Of a DNA stretch of 64,000 nucleotides, positions 23,128 to 34,730 are shown piece by piece (positions within the stretch are counted from its first letter, which is position 1; each line of letters starts with the position of its first letter). Made by a program: the position numbers and the translations under genes. The notes below the pieces were generated by a model. That model made no database searches. It was not told the origin of the DNA and saw only the letters and a list, made by a program, of their open reading frames with translations. Origin of the DNA: Musa acuminata AAA Group (Eukaryota > Streptophyta > Magnoliopsida > Zingiberales > Musaceae); NCBI RefSeq assembly GCF_036884655.1, contig NC_088359.1, positions 18,941,001-19,005,000 of the forward strand, read 5' to 3'.

Positions 23128-23888
23128 CTACAAGAAAAGATAATTTTTAGGTACCCATTTATTTTTAGGTGCCTCAAAAACTGATCTACATTGTTTTTCA
23201 TGTTGCATAGAGTTTATCATGGTTCCTTTAGGAACCCAAATTAATTTATTCGGACTATTTTCTTGAATGCACAATAATGCGTTTTGTGTCCATGTTTGCA
23301 ACAAAAGTTGGATTTGCTTTGGTGTTGAACATGTAGGATAGGGCCTTTTATGAAGGTGGTTGGATTTTGGTGAGGATTTCTCACAAATTCGATTCCACTT
23401 CTTTTGGGAACGTGACCCTTGTTTGTAAGGATCATGTTCAAAGACTTGCTACCAACCTCTAATTTCTTCAAGGTGTCCTTAAGTAGCAAGTTTTTCTTTT
23501 TTATAGTTTCTAGATCATGGCATTTTATACAAGAACCTAAACTATCATGATATTCAGTTTTTAACTTATCGAAATTACAAGTAAGACTATCATGCTCCTT
23601 TTTTAGTAATTTATATTTTCTACTAATAATCTTACAATCATCAAATAAGTCATCGAAGGCATTTAATCACTCATCAAATGATAAATCTGCATCAATTAAA
23701 TCTGTTACCTCCTCTCCGATGGCCATTAAGGCGTAATGAGCAACTTGCTTGGGGTTGGACTCCTCTTCTTCGGACGCGCTCGAGTCATCCAATGTTGCTT
23801 TGAGCGCCTTCTTCTTTGATGTTCTCTTCTTGGCTTAGGGACAATCACTTTTGTAGTGTCCCGGCTTTTTGCACTCATAGTAAATAAC
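23128..23888 (-). pseudogene. gag: Sirevirus D gag, C-terminal part
   Basis: The minus strand shows the first knuckle (YECKKPGHYKSDCP region, cut at 23888 by the LTR of element C), a stop TAA at 23837-23835 right after CP, the coiled-coil-like region and the second knuckle. The first Cys of the second knuckle is Ser (SNFCCKHGHKTHYC). The end codon TAG at 23130-23128 matches the gag stop in B. The N-terminal half lies outside the window, beyond Sirevirus C. Confidence 0.82.
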
Positions 23889-24944
23889 TGTTGAATCTCG
23901 GATTTTGATGATGAAGTCAATTGTCATTTGTTATCTAATCTATATGTTGAGATAAGTGTGCAGGTTTAACTACGATGAAAATAAGATATGCAGCTGGAGT
24001 TGCACCGGAATCAAGACAATGATCACGTTGGAAGTTCGAGAGTTCGACGGAAGTTCGGACAATCGTCGGAGGTTCTGCGAGAACAAATCCGAGAAGTCCA
24101 TGAGCTTACCAAAGAAGCTCGTCGGAACTCGCCAAGTGGATCGTCGCAAGTCCAAGAGTTTGCCGGAAGACCGCAGGAGCATCACCGAGGGTTCATCGGA
24201 TGATCGACGGAAGTTCGCCGGAAGCTCACCGGAAGAAGCGATTGACGCACCGGAGCAAGTTGCAGTAAATGTCTTAGGAAATATTGTAGTTAGCACAATG
24301 ATTAAGTTGGAAATGGGAGGTGATCACATTAACTTAATCTTGGGGCAATTGGGCCCCTGAAAAACCCAAATTGGGCCGAATGGATCAACCCATTCGGACC
24401 CTGATTTCTGCCAGGCGATTGAACCGCCTCAGTCAGGCGGTGGCACCGCCTGAGCTCGGTCTTCGAGCTATAGAAGGAGGTGCAACCGCCTCAGTCAAGC
24501 GGTGGCACTGCCTGAGCTTGGTCTTCGAGCTCTGGCAGGAGGTGCAACCGCCCTTGATAGGAGGTGGCACCGCCCAGAGGCTCAGTCTTCGAGCTCTGCC
24601 AGGCGGTGCAATTGCCTTAGTTAGGAGGTGCAACCGCCATATCCCGGAATTCCAAGAATTGACAGTTTTGAGCTCGAAATTCAAACTGGGTTGGGTCTAT
24701 AAATACCCCACCCTTTCAGCACTGAAAGAACACCAAAAACACACCGAAATCCTGATCTTATTCTGTGATTTTTAGAGCTCAAAATTATTGTAAAGGCCAA
24801 AAGTTCTTCTCCCTCTTTTCTTCCAAGTTCTGATCTTTAAAGATAGGAGAGAAAATTCTGTAAAGGTTGTCTCCTAAGCCCGTCAAAAGGAGTGAAACTG
24901 TAAAAGGGTGGTTGGCCTTCGCCTATTGAAGGAAGGCCTCTAGT
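23889..24944 (+). mobile_element. 5' LTR of Sirevirus C, first part
   Basis: Starts TGTTGAATCTCGG right after the broken gag of D. It includes U3 repeats (24410-24640) and a TATA box (24698-24705). Interrupted after CTAGT (24940-24944) by the Tekay element; the rest is at 34245-34680. Confidence 0.9.
24698..24705 (+). promoter_or_regulatory. LTR TATA box (Sirevirus C)
   Basis: TATAAATA at the conserved LTR position. The transcript path is now cut about 240 bp downstream by the Tekay insertion. Confidence 0.7.
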
Positions 24945-27523
24945 TGTAACACCCCTCATTTCCGAATGTTCGTATAAATTTTTGGTGATAATATAAGCAT
25001 TTATTTTAATTGACAAAAGAAATAGAGTATGAATCAGAGGTAACTTATTTTTAAGATTTGGGAGATCTGTTCAAAAAAAAAAAGAGAAAAGAAAGAATCT
25101 GAGGACCTATATGTAAACCCTAAGGACCTAATCGTGAATATGATAAAAACAAGGACTAAACTGCAAAATGCACCAAACTTCGTTGTTAAGGAAGCAGAGG
25201 AGGCAGCTCGTGGGTGATCAGGGAAAGAAAGAAAGAAAGAAGAAGAAGATGAAGAAGAAGAAGAAGAAGAAGAAGAAGAAGAAGAGAAAGAAAATTGGGG
25301 CTTTTAGGGTTCTTGCTTTAATCTTGTCATTTCGGGTCAAAATTTCCAAAGGCAAGTGTTCTAACCCCATCCTACAGAAGTATTAGACTCTGTTTTTATG
25401 TTGATTCAAAATAAATTGGAAGATTTCTATTTAGAAACTGATATGTCTCTCCTTGGACATAAAACCATGGATTCTGAAAGTTTTTCGGTAAACTGATCAC
25501 TAAGCACTGTTTCAGCTATAAGTTTTAGTACAGAATGAGAATTTAGGCAGGAACTATTTTTGTTTGAAATTAGACTCGTATGTATTTCTTTTAACACCGA
25601 TTTTGTAGATTTTGGACACCGAATACTTACCCAAAAATTTGTTTCAAAAGAGCCTATAGACGCTGTAAAACAGAGTTCAAGATTTCTGACCTTTCGATAC
25701 TAAAATGCCTATAACTCCCTGTTGAAAATTCTGAATTGTACCAAACTGATTTTATTTGAAACTAGACTTGAAATTCTCTCTTTTGACATATAGTTTGAAA
25801 ATTTTGGAGTTCAATTGCCCACCCTATCGTCTGTTGATTCCGACCCTATAAATTCTGCAAAACAGTGATTGTGATTTTGACCTTGTGTTACCAAATCAGA
25901 GGTAACTCTGTGTTGGGAGCCCTGTTTCATATGAAATCTGTTCTATCATAATATAGATTGATATATGATTCGACCATAGCCTTCTTATGGGTATTGGAGC
26001 ATAATTGTTATTCTGAAATAATTGTTTGATGTGCCATTGGAATTCTGTCCGAAATCGAGCTTTGGTCGATTTCGCGTATTCTGTTCCATTTCCTTTGGAT
26101 ACTTGAATTCGCCTAATCTTCTTATTGGAATTGAGTTGATTATGATTGCTTGGAATCCTTGTATACTCTTGCTTTCATTTCCTTCCTAAAATGAATACTT
26201 TTGTGAGAGATTTGTTCCTTGCATCACATTGCTTTTGAAAAGGCACATGTACGTTTGGTTGTTCCGCGTGTGCTTCCGTTATATGCTACTTATTGTTGAA
26301 ACTGCCTTCTTGTACTCTGGTGTGTGGGATTGTCTGGACCTTTGTGGGGTCCCGCTTTGTGGGATATTCTGGTATGCGCTTATTTGCCCGCTTTGTGGGG
26401 TCCCGCTTTGTGGGATATTGCTTAGAGCCTGCGATGCTCTGCCGGCCCCCTTTGACTTCAACTAGACGTGGGTGGATGGAGCTCCCAGACGTGGGAGACT
26501 TTTGTCAGGTGGTCATTCAGAAATGGATGAATCACATTCTGACTGAGATCCCACTACACCCTCTATATGTTTGATATGACATCCAGAGTTTTGGTGAGTT
26601 ATTTCTGTTCGTGCTCTGGATAAGTATGAAATGATTGCAACGTCAAGGACGACGTTTGAGCTTCTGTACGACATATGAGTTTGATATGCTCTGAAATGCT
26701 TCATTCACTGTTGATTTTGCTTCGTAATGTTCCATATGTCGTTGATGTGTTTTGGAACATTTCATATGCCATTGATAAGCTCCGATATGTTTCCTTTGTT
26801 TCTGATATGCTCCAATTACTCTATGCCCCATCTGTCAGGAACCAAATATGTATGATTAAAAAGGACAATTATGATTCTGCTCCTAATGATATTATGTATA
26901 CGAAATCGTATATTCTGCTTTGTGTTTGAAACTACATCTCTTTGGAAATTGTACTATTTTGATATGGATATGTTAGTCACTTGCTGAGCTCTTTATGCTC
27001 ACCCCATTTGTTGATAAATTTTTCAGGATAGCGTATCGCTTGCTTAAATGTTAAGAATGGGCTAAGGCAGTGGAAAGTTTAGAAGACGTTGGGCAGAACT
27101 TTTGTTAGCATATATGTAGTTGTGTATAAGCTACCTGGCATCTAATGAAATGTGACTATGAATCTAAACCTGTGGATTTTGTGTAAGTTAAAGGATCCCT
27201 CATGTATAGGGTTTTGGAATGTTAAATTAAATTCGTGTAATGATATGAACTTATGGTAAATCGATGATTGTGGTGACTGCATAGATTTCCCCACTTGTGG
27301 ATTTATATTGTGGTTTTTATTTTGATGAGTTGAGTTCAGATTGTATAAATTATCGAGTGATGTGTGCTATGTTTATGAATTGCACAGGGTTATGAATTGG
27401 TAGATTATAGAAGTGAAATTTTTGATCCGAATGTTTTCTTAGTGACCTCAAATGTGTGTTTGGATCCTGGGTTTGTTGTGACGAAAAATTTTAAATATCA
27501 TGGATATTTTTAGGGGCGTGACA
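24945..27523 (+). mobile_element. 5' LTR of the Tekay-like element
   Basis: Runs TGTAACACCCC to GGGGCGTGACA, 2579 bp. It is nearly identical to the LTR at 31664-34239, with two notable differences. It lacks about 30 bp present at 31890-31920, and at 26343-26410 it has a second copy of the GCTTTGTGGGGTCCC module where the partner has an unrelated short segment (33065-33090). Confidence 0.95.
25222..25297 (+). repeat. GAAA/GAA microsatellite in the Tekay LTR
   Basis: GAAA repeats passing into GAA repeats, longer than in the 3' LTR (31970-32013). It sits where the long-LTR family carries its kilobase-scale purine block. Confidence 0.85.
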
Positions 27524-27527
27524 GAGG

Positions 27528-27540
27528 TGGTATCAGAGCA
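27528..27540 (+). promoter_or_regulatory. tRNA-Met primer binding site (Tekay-like element)
   Basis: TGGTATCAGAGCA four bases after the 5' LTR. Confidence 0.88.
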
Positions 27541-27642
27541 TGATTTGAGAATCACTAAGAATATTATCTTTATTTGAGGTTTATTGACTGTCATTAGAGA
27601 TTGATCAAAGAAAATGTTCTTTTGATGTTTTAGGAAGCAAGG

Positions 27643-28542
27643 ATGACGAGATCATCTGGTTCTCCTGTTGCATCTACTGCTGATCAATTGAGTGATATTA
27701 TGCCGACTTTGGAGACTATGGCACAAGTGATGCAACAACAACAGAGCATATTCTATTTCTTATTGAGTGGTATCACGCGTGAAAGGGGATTACGGCCAGC
27801 AATAAGAGGCCGAATGTCAGCTTTGAAATTACAAACATATGCTGATACGGTAGAAAGAGCTTTGAAAATTGAAAGAGACATGGAGGAAATTCAAGAAATC
27901 ATTGGCAAGAACAAAAGGGACAAATTTACTAGCAAAAGCAGGAGAGAAAATGAATATGAAGATAGTAACAAGAGGTTTAAGACATCTGGATTTGAGAAAA
28001 GGAAACCATTGGGGAGGACTCAGTTATGTGCAAAATGCGGATTAAATCATGAAACAAGTCGGTGTTTTCGGGTGACTGGAGCATGTTTTGGTTGTGGAAA
28101 GCTAGGTCATCAAATAAAAGATTGCCCACTGAACAGGAAAGGAGAGCCACTGTCTCCTAGACCCTCAGCCCATGCTAGAGTGTACGCTATCACTGAACAA
28201 GATTCTAGAGCTTCTAAATCAGTGGTGGAAGGTATTCTTCATGCTTCTAAAAGAAATGCAAAAGTTTTGTTTGATCCCGGCTCCAACTTATCGTTTGTTT
28301 CAAAATACTTTGCTTGTCACTTGGATATTCCATCTAAACCCCTAGATTATATGTTATATGTAACAACTGCTGTTGGAGATTCATTGGCAACAAACTTGGT
28401 CTACCCATCTTGTTTGATCTCTATTGGAGACCACGAATTCCTTGCTGATTTGATTCTCCTAGAGATCCTGGGCTTTGATATTATACTTGGCATGTTTTGG
28501 TTATCTTCTCATCATGCTAGTATTGATTGTTACAAAAAATAA
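27643..28542 (+). CDS. gag: gag-protease of the Tekay-like element, capsid core deleted
   Basis: A 299-codon ORF. The N-terminus (about 45 residues) is followed directly by the [16 protein letters not shown] segment that in the family comes after the capsid core, so most of the capsid is missing in frame. Then a zinc knuckle [14 protein letters not shown] (CX2CX4HX4C, residues about 149-162) and an aspartic protease of the chromovirus type with FDPGSNLSF (residues about 207-215). The ORF stops at 28542, at a run of A's near 28535-28540. The pol frame starts just upstream in another frame, so one base difference in that run separates them. In this family gag and pol are normally one frame, so this is probably decay. 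It is unlikely to build particles. Confidence 0.88.
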   Translation: MTRSSGSPVASTADQLSDIMPTLETMAQVMQQQQSIFYFLLSGITRERGLRPAIRGRMSALKLQTYADTVERALKIERDMEEIQEIIGKNKRDKFTSKSRRENEYEDSNKRFKTSGFEKRKPLGRTQLCAKCGLNHETSRCFRVTGACFGCGKLGHQIKDCPLNRKGEPLSPRPSAHARVYAITEQDSRASKSVVEGILHASKRNAKVLFDPGSNLSFVSKYFACHLDIPSKPLDYMLYVTTAVGDSLATNLVYPSCLISIGDHEFLADLILLEILGFDIILGMFWLSSHHASIDCYKK

Positions 28543-31500
28543 TTACTTTCTGCATACCAAATCAGCCTATATTTTTCTTTGAGGGCATTAAGCATGATTT
28601 GCCTCCTTGCTTAATATCCGCACTTCAAGCTTATCATCTTATGCAGAAAGGTTGTTTTTGTTATATGGTGTGTGTAAAGGAGCATTCAAATCAGGAAACC
28701 CACCTAGATGAAATTTCAGTGGTCAAAGAATTCCCTGATGTATTTCCAGACGACTTGCCTGGTTTACCTCTAGATAGAGAGGGTGAATTTGCTATTGATC
28801 TAGTCCCTAGTACAACCCCAATATCTAAGCCTCCCTACAGAATGGCACCACTTGAGCTAGAAGAATTAAAGAAGCAAATACAAGAATTATTAGATAAGGG
28901 TTTCATACGACCCAGTGTGTCCCCATGGGGTGCTCCAGTACTATTAGTGAAGAAGAAGGATGGAACATTGAGGCTTTGTATTGATTATAGACAGTTGAAT
29001 CAGGTGACCATCAAAAACAAGTATCCCATACCTAGAATTGATGATTTGTTTGATCAACTGCAGGGTGCACAAGTATTCTCTAAGATTGACCTGAGGTCAG
29101 GTTACTATCAGTTAAAGATCAAGGAGGAGGATATTTCAAAAACAGCTTTCAGAACTCGATATGGTCATTATGAATTCTTGGTGATGTCGTTTGGTTTGAC
29201 AAATGCCCCTGCAACTTTTATGGAACTAATGAATAGGATATTTCAACCGCTCTTGGATATCTGTGTAATTGTATTTATTGATGACATATTGGTGTATTCA
29301 AAGAGTAACCAAGAGCATGAGGAACACTTGAGAGATGTGTTGTCCATACTAAGAGAAAAGAAGTTGTATGCGAAGTTCAGTAAATGTGAATTTTGGTTGA
29401 ATGAAGTTGCTTTCTTAGGCCATGTGATTTCAGTGAAGGGCATATCTGTTGATCCAAGGAAAATAGAAGCTGTAGTTGAATGGGAAGTACCAACAAATGT
29501 AACAGAGGTTAGAAGTTTCTTGGGTATGGCAGGTTATTACAGGAGATTTGTGGAGGGATTTTCTCGAATTGCTCAACCTCTCACCAAACTCACTAAGAAG
29601 AATATGAAATTTGTATGGGGCGATGATTGTGAGCAAAGCTTTCAAGAGTTAAAAAGAAGATTGACTAGTGCCCCTATTCTCACTATTCCAAGTGGTAGTG
29701 AGGGATTTGTAGTTTATACTGATGCTTCAAGAAAGGGCCTAGGATGTGTTTTGATGCAGGAAGGGAGAGTAATTGCTTATGCTTCTAGGCAACTTAAAGG
29801 TTATGAATTGAATTATCCAACTCATGATTTGGAATTAGCAGCAATTATTTTTGCTCTAAAGATTTGGAGACATTATTTGTATGGTCGACAGTTTGAAATC
29901 TTCACTGATCACAAGAGTTTAAAATATATTTTCACTCAGAAAGAGTTAAACATGAGGCAGTGAAGATGGATAGAACTTCTGAAGGATTATGATTGTGCCA
30001 TCCGTTATCACCCGGGCAAGGCCAATGTTGTAGCTGATGTACTTAGTAGGAAATCTACAAGTTTTATGGCTAGTCTGGTCGTGAAGCAATGGAAGCTAAT
30101 AGAAGAAAATTTTGATTTGAAAGCTTTGAGGAAAGAGCAAGACTCGATGATTTTGATGGCCTCCATTCAAGTGCAATCTGATCTTATGCAACAAATTAAG
30201 GAGGGACAATTACGAGATCCACACTTAATCTACTTGAGGAGTGAAGTAGAAAAGGAATTGAAGCCACAATTTCAAGTTTCAAAGGATGGCCTATTGAGAT
30301 TTGGGGAGAGAGTATGTGTACCAAATGAACTAGATATCAAGAATCAAATCCTAAATGAAAGTCATACTTCAAAGTACGCCCTACACCCTGGGAGCACTAA
30401 GATGTATAGAGATCTTCAAAGTTATTATTGGTGGGAAGGCATGAAGAAGGAAATTGCAATGTATGTTTCAAAATGTTTGACGTGTCAGCAAATCAAAGTA
30501 GAACACCAAAGACCTGGAGGGTTGCTGCAACCTTTAGTTATACCTGAATGGAAATGGGAATGTATTACTATGGATTTTGTTTCAGGACTATCCAGAACCT
30601 CAAGGAAGCATGATGCTATTTGGATTATCATTGATAGGTTAACAAAATCTGCACATTTCCTTCCGATTAATATGACTTATTCGCTTGATAGACTTGCAGA
30701 TTTATATGTTAATGAAATAGTAAGACTTCATGGTATTCCAAAGGAGATCATCTCTGATAGAGACTCCAGATTTCTCTCTAGATTCTGGAGAAGATTACAG
30801 GAATCAATGGGCACTAAAGTTAAGTTTAGTACTGCATATCATCCTCAGACTGATGGTCAGTCAGAAAGAACAATTCAAACACTTGAGGATTTGCTTAGAG
30901 CCTATGTTATGGATTGGAAAGGTGAATGGGATAAGGATATTTCACTTGTTGAGTTCACGTATAATAATAGTTATCATTCAAGTATTCAGATGGCTCCTTA
31001 TGAAGCTTTATATGGGCGAAAGTGCATAACACCTATATGTTGGGAGGAAGTTGGGGACAGAAAGTTGTTAGCACCGGACAAGGTACAAGAAACTACCGAG
31101 AAAATTCAAGTTATAAGAAAAAGGTTAAAAACTGCTCAGAGTCGTCAAAAGAGTTATGCCGATAATAGGAGACGAGATATTGAGTTTGAAATTGGAGATT
31201 TTGTATTCTTAAAAGTCTCCCCTTCCAAAGGCATTATGAGGTTTGGGAAGAAAGGAAAATTAAGCCCAAAATTTATTGGACCTTTTGTGGTTCTTGAGAG
31301 GGTTGGTTCTGTCGCCTACAGGATTGCCTTGCCACCAGCATTGAGCCATGTCCATGATATATTTCATGTCTCGATGATTAGAAAGTATATGTATGACCCT
31401 TCTCACATCATTAAGTATGAGCTGGTGGAGATCGATAAAGATTTATCCTATGTGGAAGAGCCTATTCAGATTATTGATAAGAAAGAAAAAGTCCTAAGGA

Positions 31501-31613
31501 ATCGGGTCATTCCACTGGTTCAAGTAATTTGGAGACATCATTCTGGAGAAGAGACAACTTGGGAGCTAGAAGAGGAAATGAAAAAGGTGTATCCTTGTCT
31601 TTTCATCGAATAG
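28527..31613 (+). pseudogene. pol: pol of the Tekay-like element (RT, RNase H, integrase, chromodomain-like tail)
   Basis: Copies the RNA genome into DNA and inserts it. RT spans about 28860-29500, with catalytic [10 protein letters not shown] near 29270. RNase H starts at [10 protein letters not shown] near 29715. The integrase has an HHCC-like zinc end (HPGSTKMYRDLQ...CLTCQQ), a DDE core (TMDFVSG; SDRDSRF; SERTIQ), and the C-terminus carries the chromodomain-like LVQVIWRHHSGEETTWE block before the stop at 31611-31613. One in-frame TGA at 29961-29963, inside RNase H (after LNMRQ), splits the reading frame; the downstream frame then runs open to the end. Apart from this stop it looks well preserved, consistent with a fairly recent insertion. 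Confidence 0.92.
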
Positions 31614-31650
31614 AGGTACCGATAAATTTAGAGGACTAAAATTTTCTTTT

Positions 31651-31663
31651 AAGGGGGGGAGAG
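31651..31663 (+). promoter_or_regulatory. Polypurine tract of the Tekay-like element
   Basis: AAGGGGGGGAGAG directly before the 3' LTR; the plus-strand primer site. Confidence 0.85.
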
Positions 31664-34239
31664 TGTAACACCCCTCATTTCCGAATGTTCGTATAAATTT
31701 TTGGTGATAATGTAAGCATTTATTTTAATTGACAAAAGAAATAGAGTATGAATCAGAGGTAACTTATTTTTAAGATTTGGGAGATCTGTTCAAAAAAAAA
31801 AGAGAAAAGAAAGAATCTGAGGACCTATATGTAAACCCTAAGGACCTAATCGTGAATATGATAAAAACAAGGACTAAACTGCAAAATGTACCAAATGACA
31901 AATTCCACCGCTTAAGCCTCTCTGCCTTCGTTGTTAAGGAAGCAGAGGAGGCAGCTCGTGGGTGATCAGGGAAAGAAAGAAAGAAAGAAGAAGAAGAAGA
32001 AGAAGAAGAAGAGAAAGAAAATTGGGGCTTTTAGGGTTCTTGCTTTAATCTTGTCATTTCGGGTCAAAATTTCCAAAGGCAAGTGTTCTAACCCCATCCT
32101 ACAGAAGTATTAGACTCTATTTTTATGTTGATTCAAAATAAATTGAAAGATTTCTATTTAGAAACTGATATGTCTCTCCTTGGACATAAAACCATGGATT
32201 CTGAAAGTTTTTCGGTAAACTGATCACTAAGCAATGTTTCAGCTATAAGTTTTAGTACAGAATGAGAATTTAGGCAGGAACTATTTTTGTTTGAAATTAG
32301 ACTCGTATGTATTTCTTTTGACACCGATTTTGTAGATTTTGGACACCTAATACTTACCCAAAAATTTGTTTCAAAAGAGCCTATAGACGCTGTAAAACAG
32401 AGTTCAAGATTTCTGACCTTTCGATACTAAAACGCCTATAACTCCCTGTTGAAAATTCTGAATTGTACCAAACTGATTTTTTTTGAAACTATACTTGAAA
32501 TTATCTCTTTTGACATATAGTTTGAAAATTTTGGAGTTCAATTGCCCACCCTATCGTCTGTTGATTCCGACCCTATAAATTCTGCAAAACAGTGATTGTG
32601 ATTTTGACCTTGTGTTACCAAATCAGAGGTAACTCTGTGTTGGGAGCCCTGTTTCATATGAAATCTGTTCTATCATAATATAGATTGATATATGATTCGA
32701 CCATAGCCTTCTTATGGGTATTGGAGCATAATTGTTATTCTGAAATAATTGTTTGATGTGCCACTGGAATTCTGTCCGAAATCGAGCTTTGGTCGATTTC
32801 GCGTATTCTGTTCCATTTCCTTTGGATACTTGAATTCGCCTAATCTTCTTATTGGAATTGAGTTAATTATGATTGCTTGGAATCCCTGTACACTCTTGCT
32901 TTTATTTCCTTCCTAAAATGAATACTTTTGTGAGAGATTTGTTCCTTGCATCACATTGCTTTTGAAAAGGCACATGTACGTTTGGTTGTTCCGCGTGTGC
33001 TTCCGTTATATGCTACTTATTGTTGAAACTGCCTTCTTGTACTCTGGTGTGTGGGATTGTCTGGACCTTTGCCAGAAATGGTAAAGGGTATGCGCTGATT
33101 TGCCCGCTTTGTGGGGTCCCGCTTTGTGGGATATTGCTTAGAGCCTGCGATGCTCTGCCGGCCCCCTTTGACTTCACCTAGACGTGGGTGGATGGAGCTC
33201 CCAGACGTGGGAGACTTTTGTTAGGTGGTCATTCAGAAATGGATGAATCACATTCTGACTGAGATCCCACTACACCCTCTATATGTTTGATATGACATCC
33301 AGAGTTTTGGTGAGTTATTTCTGTTCGTGCTCTGGATAAGTATGATATGATTGCAACGTCAAGGACGACGTTTGAGCTTCTGTACGACATATGAGTTTGA
33401 TATGCTCTGAAATGCTTCATTCACTATTGATTTTGCTTCGTAATGTTCCATATGTCGTTGATGTGTTTTGGAACATTTCATATGCCATTGATAAGCTCCG
33501 ATATGTTTCCTTTGTTTCTGATATACTCCAATTACTCTATGCCCCATCTGTCAGGAACCAAATATGTATGATTAAAAAGGACAATTATGATTCTGCTCCT
33601 AATGATATTATGTATACGAAATCGTATATTCTGCTTTGTGTTTGAAACTACATCTCTTTGGAAATTATACTATTTTGATATGGATATGTTAGTCACTTGC
33701 TGAGCTCTTTATGCTCACCCCATTTGTTGATAAATTTTTCAGGATAGCGTATCGCTTGCTTAAATGTTAAGAATGGGCTGAGGCAGTGGAAAGTTTAGAA
33801 GACGTTGGGCAGAACTTTTGTTAGCATATATGTCGTTGTGTATAAGCTACCTGGCATCTAATGAAATGTGACTATGAATCTAAACCTGTGGATTTTGTGT
33901 AAGTTAAAGGATCCCTCATGTATAGGGTTTTGGAATGTTAAATTAAATTCGTGTAATGATATGAACTTATGGTAAATCGATGATTGTGGTGACTGCATAG
34001 ATTTCCCCACTTGTGGATTTATATTGTGGTTTTTATTTTGATGAGTTGAGTTCAGATTATATAAATTATCGAGTGATGTGTGCTATGTTTATGAATTGCA
34101 CAGGGTTATGAATTGGTAGATTATAGAAGTGAAATTTTTGATCTGAATGTTTTCTTAGTGACCTCAAATGTGTGTTTGGATCCTGGGTTTGTTGTGACGA
34201 AAAATTTTAAATATCATGGATATTTTTAGGGGCGTGACA
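31664..34239 (+). mobile_element. 3' LTR of the Tekay-like element
   Basis: Runs TGTAACACCCC to GGGGCGTGACA, 2576 bp, ending at the CTAGT duplication. Contains a short GAAA/GAA microsatellite (31970-32013) and tandem repeats near 33400-33540. Confidence 0.95.
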
Positions 34240-34680
34240 CTAGTAGACGTCGGTGACCTCGTCGGTGGAGGAAGCCAAAAGTGGATGTAGGTCAAGATTG
34301 ACCGAACCACTCTAAATCTCGATTTGCATTTACTTTGAGCATCTTATCCTTACTGCAAACCTCCTCAATAGCTTACTGCCTTCTGCACATTTACGATCGT
34401 GTTTTAAAGTTCAGTATTTTCCGAATCGGCGTTTAGACATAAATCAATTTTATCGTACGAACATTATATTTCAGTTTGCGCTTACATTTTAACTTTCATC
34501 ATAACTGCAAACTACCTTCATAGATTTCCTTTAACTACATCTCGCTTGATTACAAGTTAAAGAGATTTACGAATCGGCTTTTCTACTGAAATCGCTTTTA
34601 TCGTACGAACACCTTTTTAATCGTCGAAAGTTTTTCGCTGCACTAATTCACCCCCCCTCTTAGTGCTCTTGATCCTAACA
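34240..34680 (+). mobile_element. 5' LTR of Sirevirus C, second part
   Basis: Begins with the duplicated CTAGT, then continues the LTR to CTTGATCCTAACA at 34680. Its C run is the shortest of the set (7 bases, 34651-34657). Confidence 0.9.
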
Positions 34681-34682
34681 AT

Positions 34683-34698
34683 TGGTATCAGAGTGGGG
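34683..34698 (+). promoter_or_regulatory. tRNA-Met primer binding site (Sirevirus C)
   Basis: TGGTATCAGAGTGGGG two bases after the LTR, with one substitution relative to elements A and B. Confidence 0.85.
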
Positions 34699-34730
34699 TT
34701 AACTCTCAAACAGATTAAAACCCAAGAGAG

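Larger units (their letters stand above)
4794..23888 (-). mobile_element. Sirevirus D, outermost copia element (interrupted and cut off)
   Basis: This is a minus-strand Ty1/copia element in pieces. Its 3' LTR lies at 4794-6343, part of its 3' untranslated region at 6344-7342, Sirevirus A is inserted at 7342/19865, the untranslated region resumes at 19865-20073, then come pol (20074-23127) and the C-terminal part of gag (23128-23888). At 23888 the gag frame is broken by the 5' LTR of Sirevirus C. The rest of gag and the 5' LTR must lie beyond base 64000. It hosts both A and C, and its LTR looks the most diverged, so it is the oldest layer. Confidence 0.85.
24945..34239 (+). mobile_element. Tekay/Del-like Ty3/gypsy chromovirus, near complete
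   Basis: A 9295-bp insertion flanked by a perfect 5-bp duplication CTAGT (24940-24944 and 34240-34244) inside the 5' LTR of Sirevirus C. It has two LTRs of about 2.58 kb, a tRNA-Met primer site, gag-protease, pol with integrase and a C-terminal chromodomain-like tail, and a polypurine tract. The long LTRs, the pol order RT-RNase H-integrase and the chromodomain-like end fit the Tekay/Del lineage. The gag lacks its capsid core and pol has a stop, so this copy is not autonomous. Confidence 0.93.

Noticed and set aside
26229..26574. ORFs with repeated CGVPLCGI-type segments in the Tekay LTR
   Set aside because: They come from the duplicated GCTTTGTGGGGTCCC module and are absent in this form from the 3' LTR, so they are not conserved.
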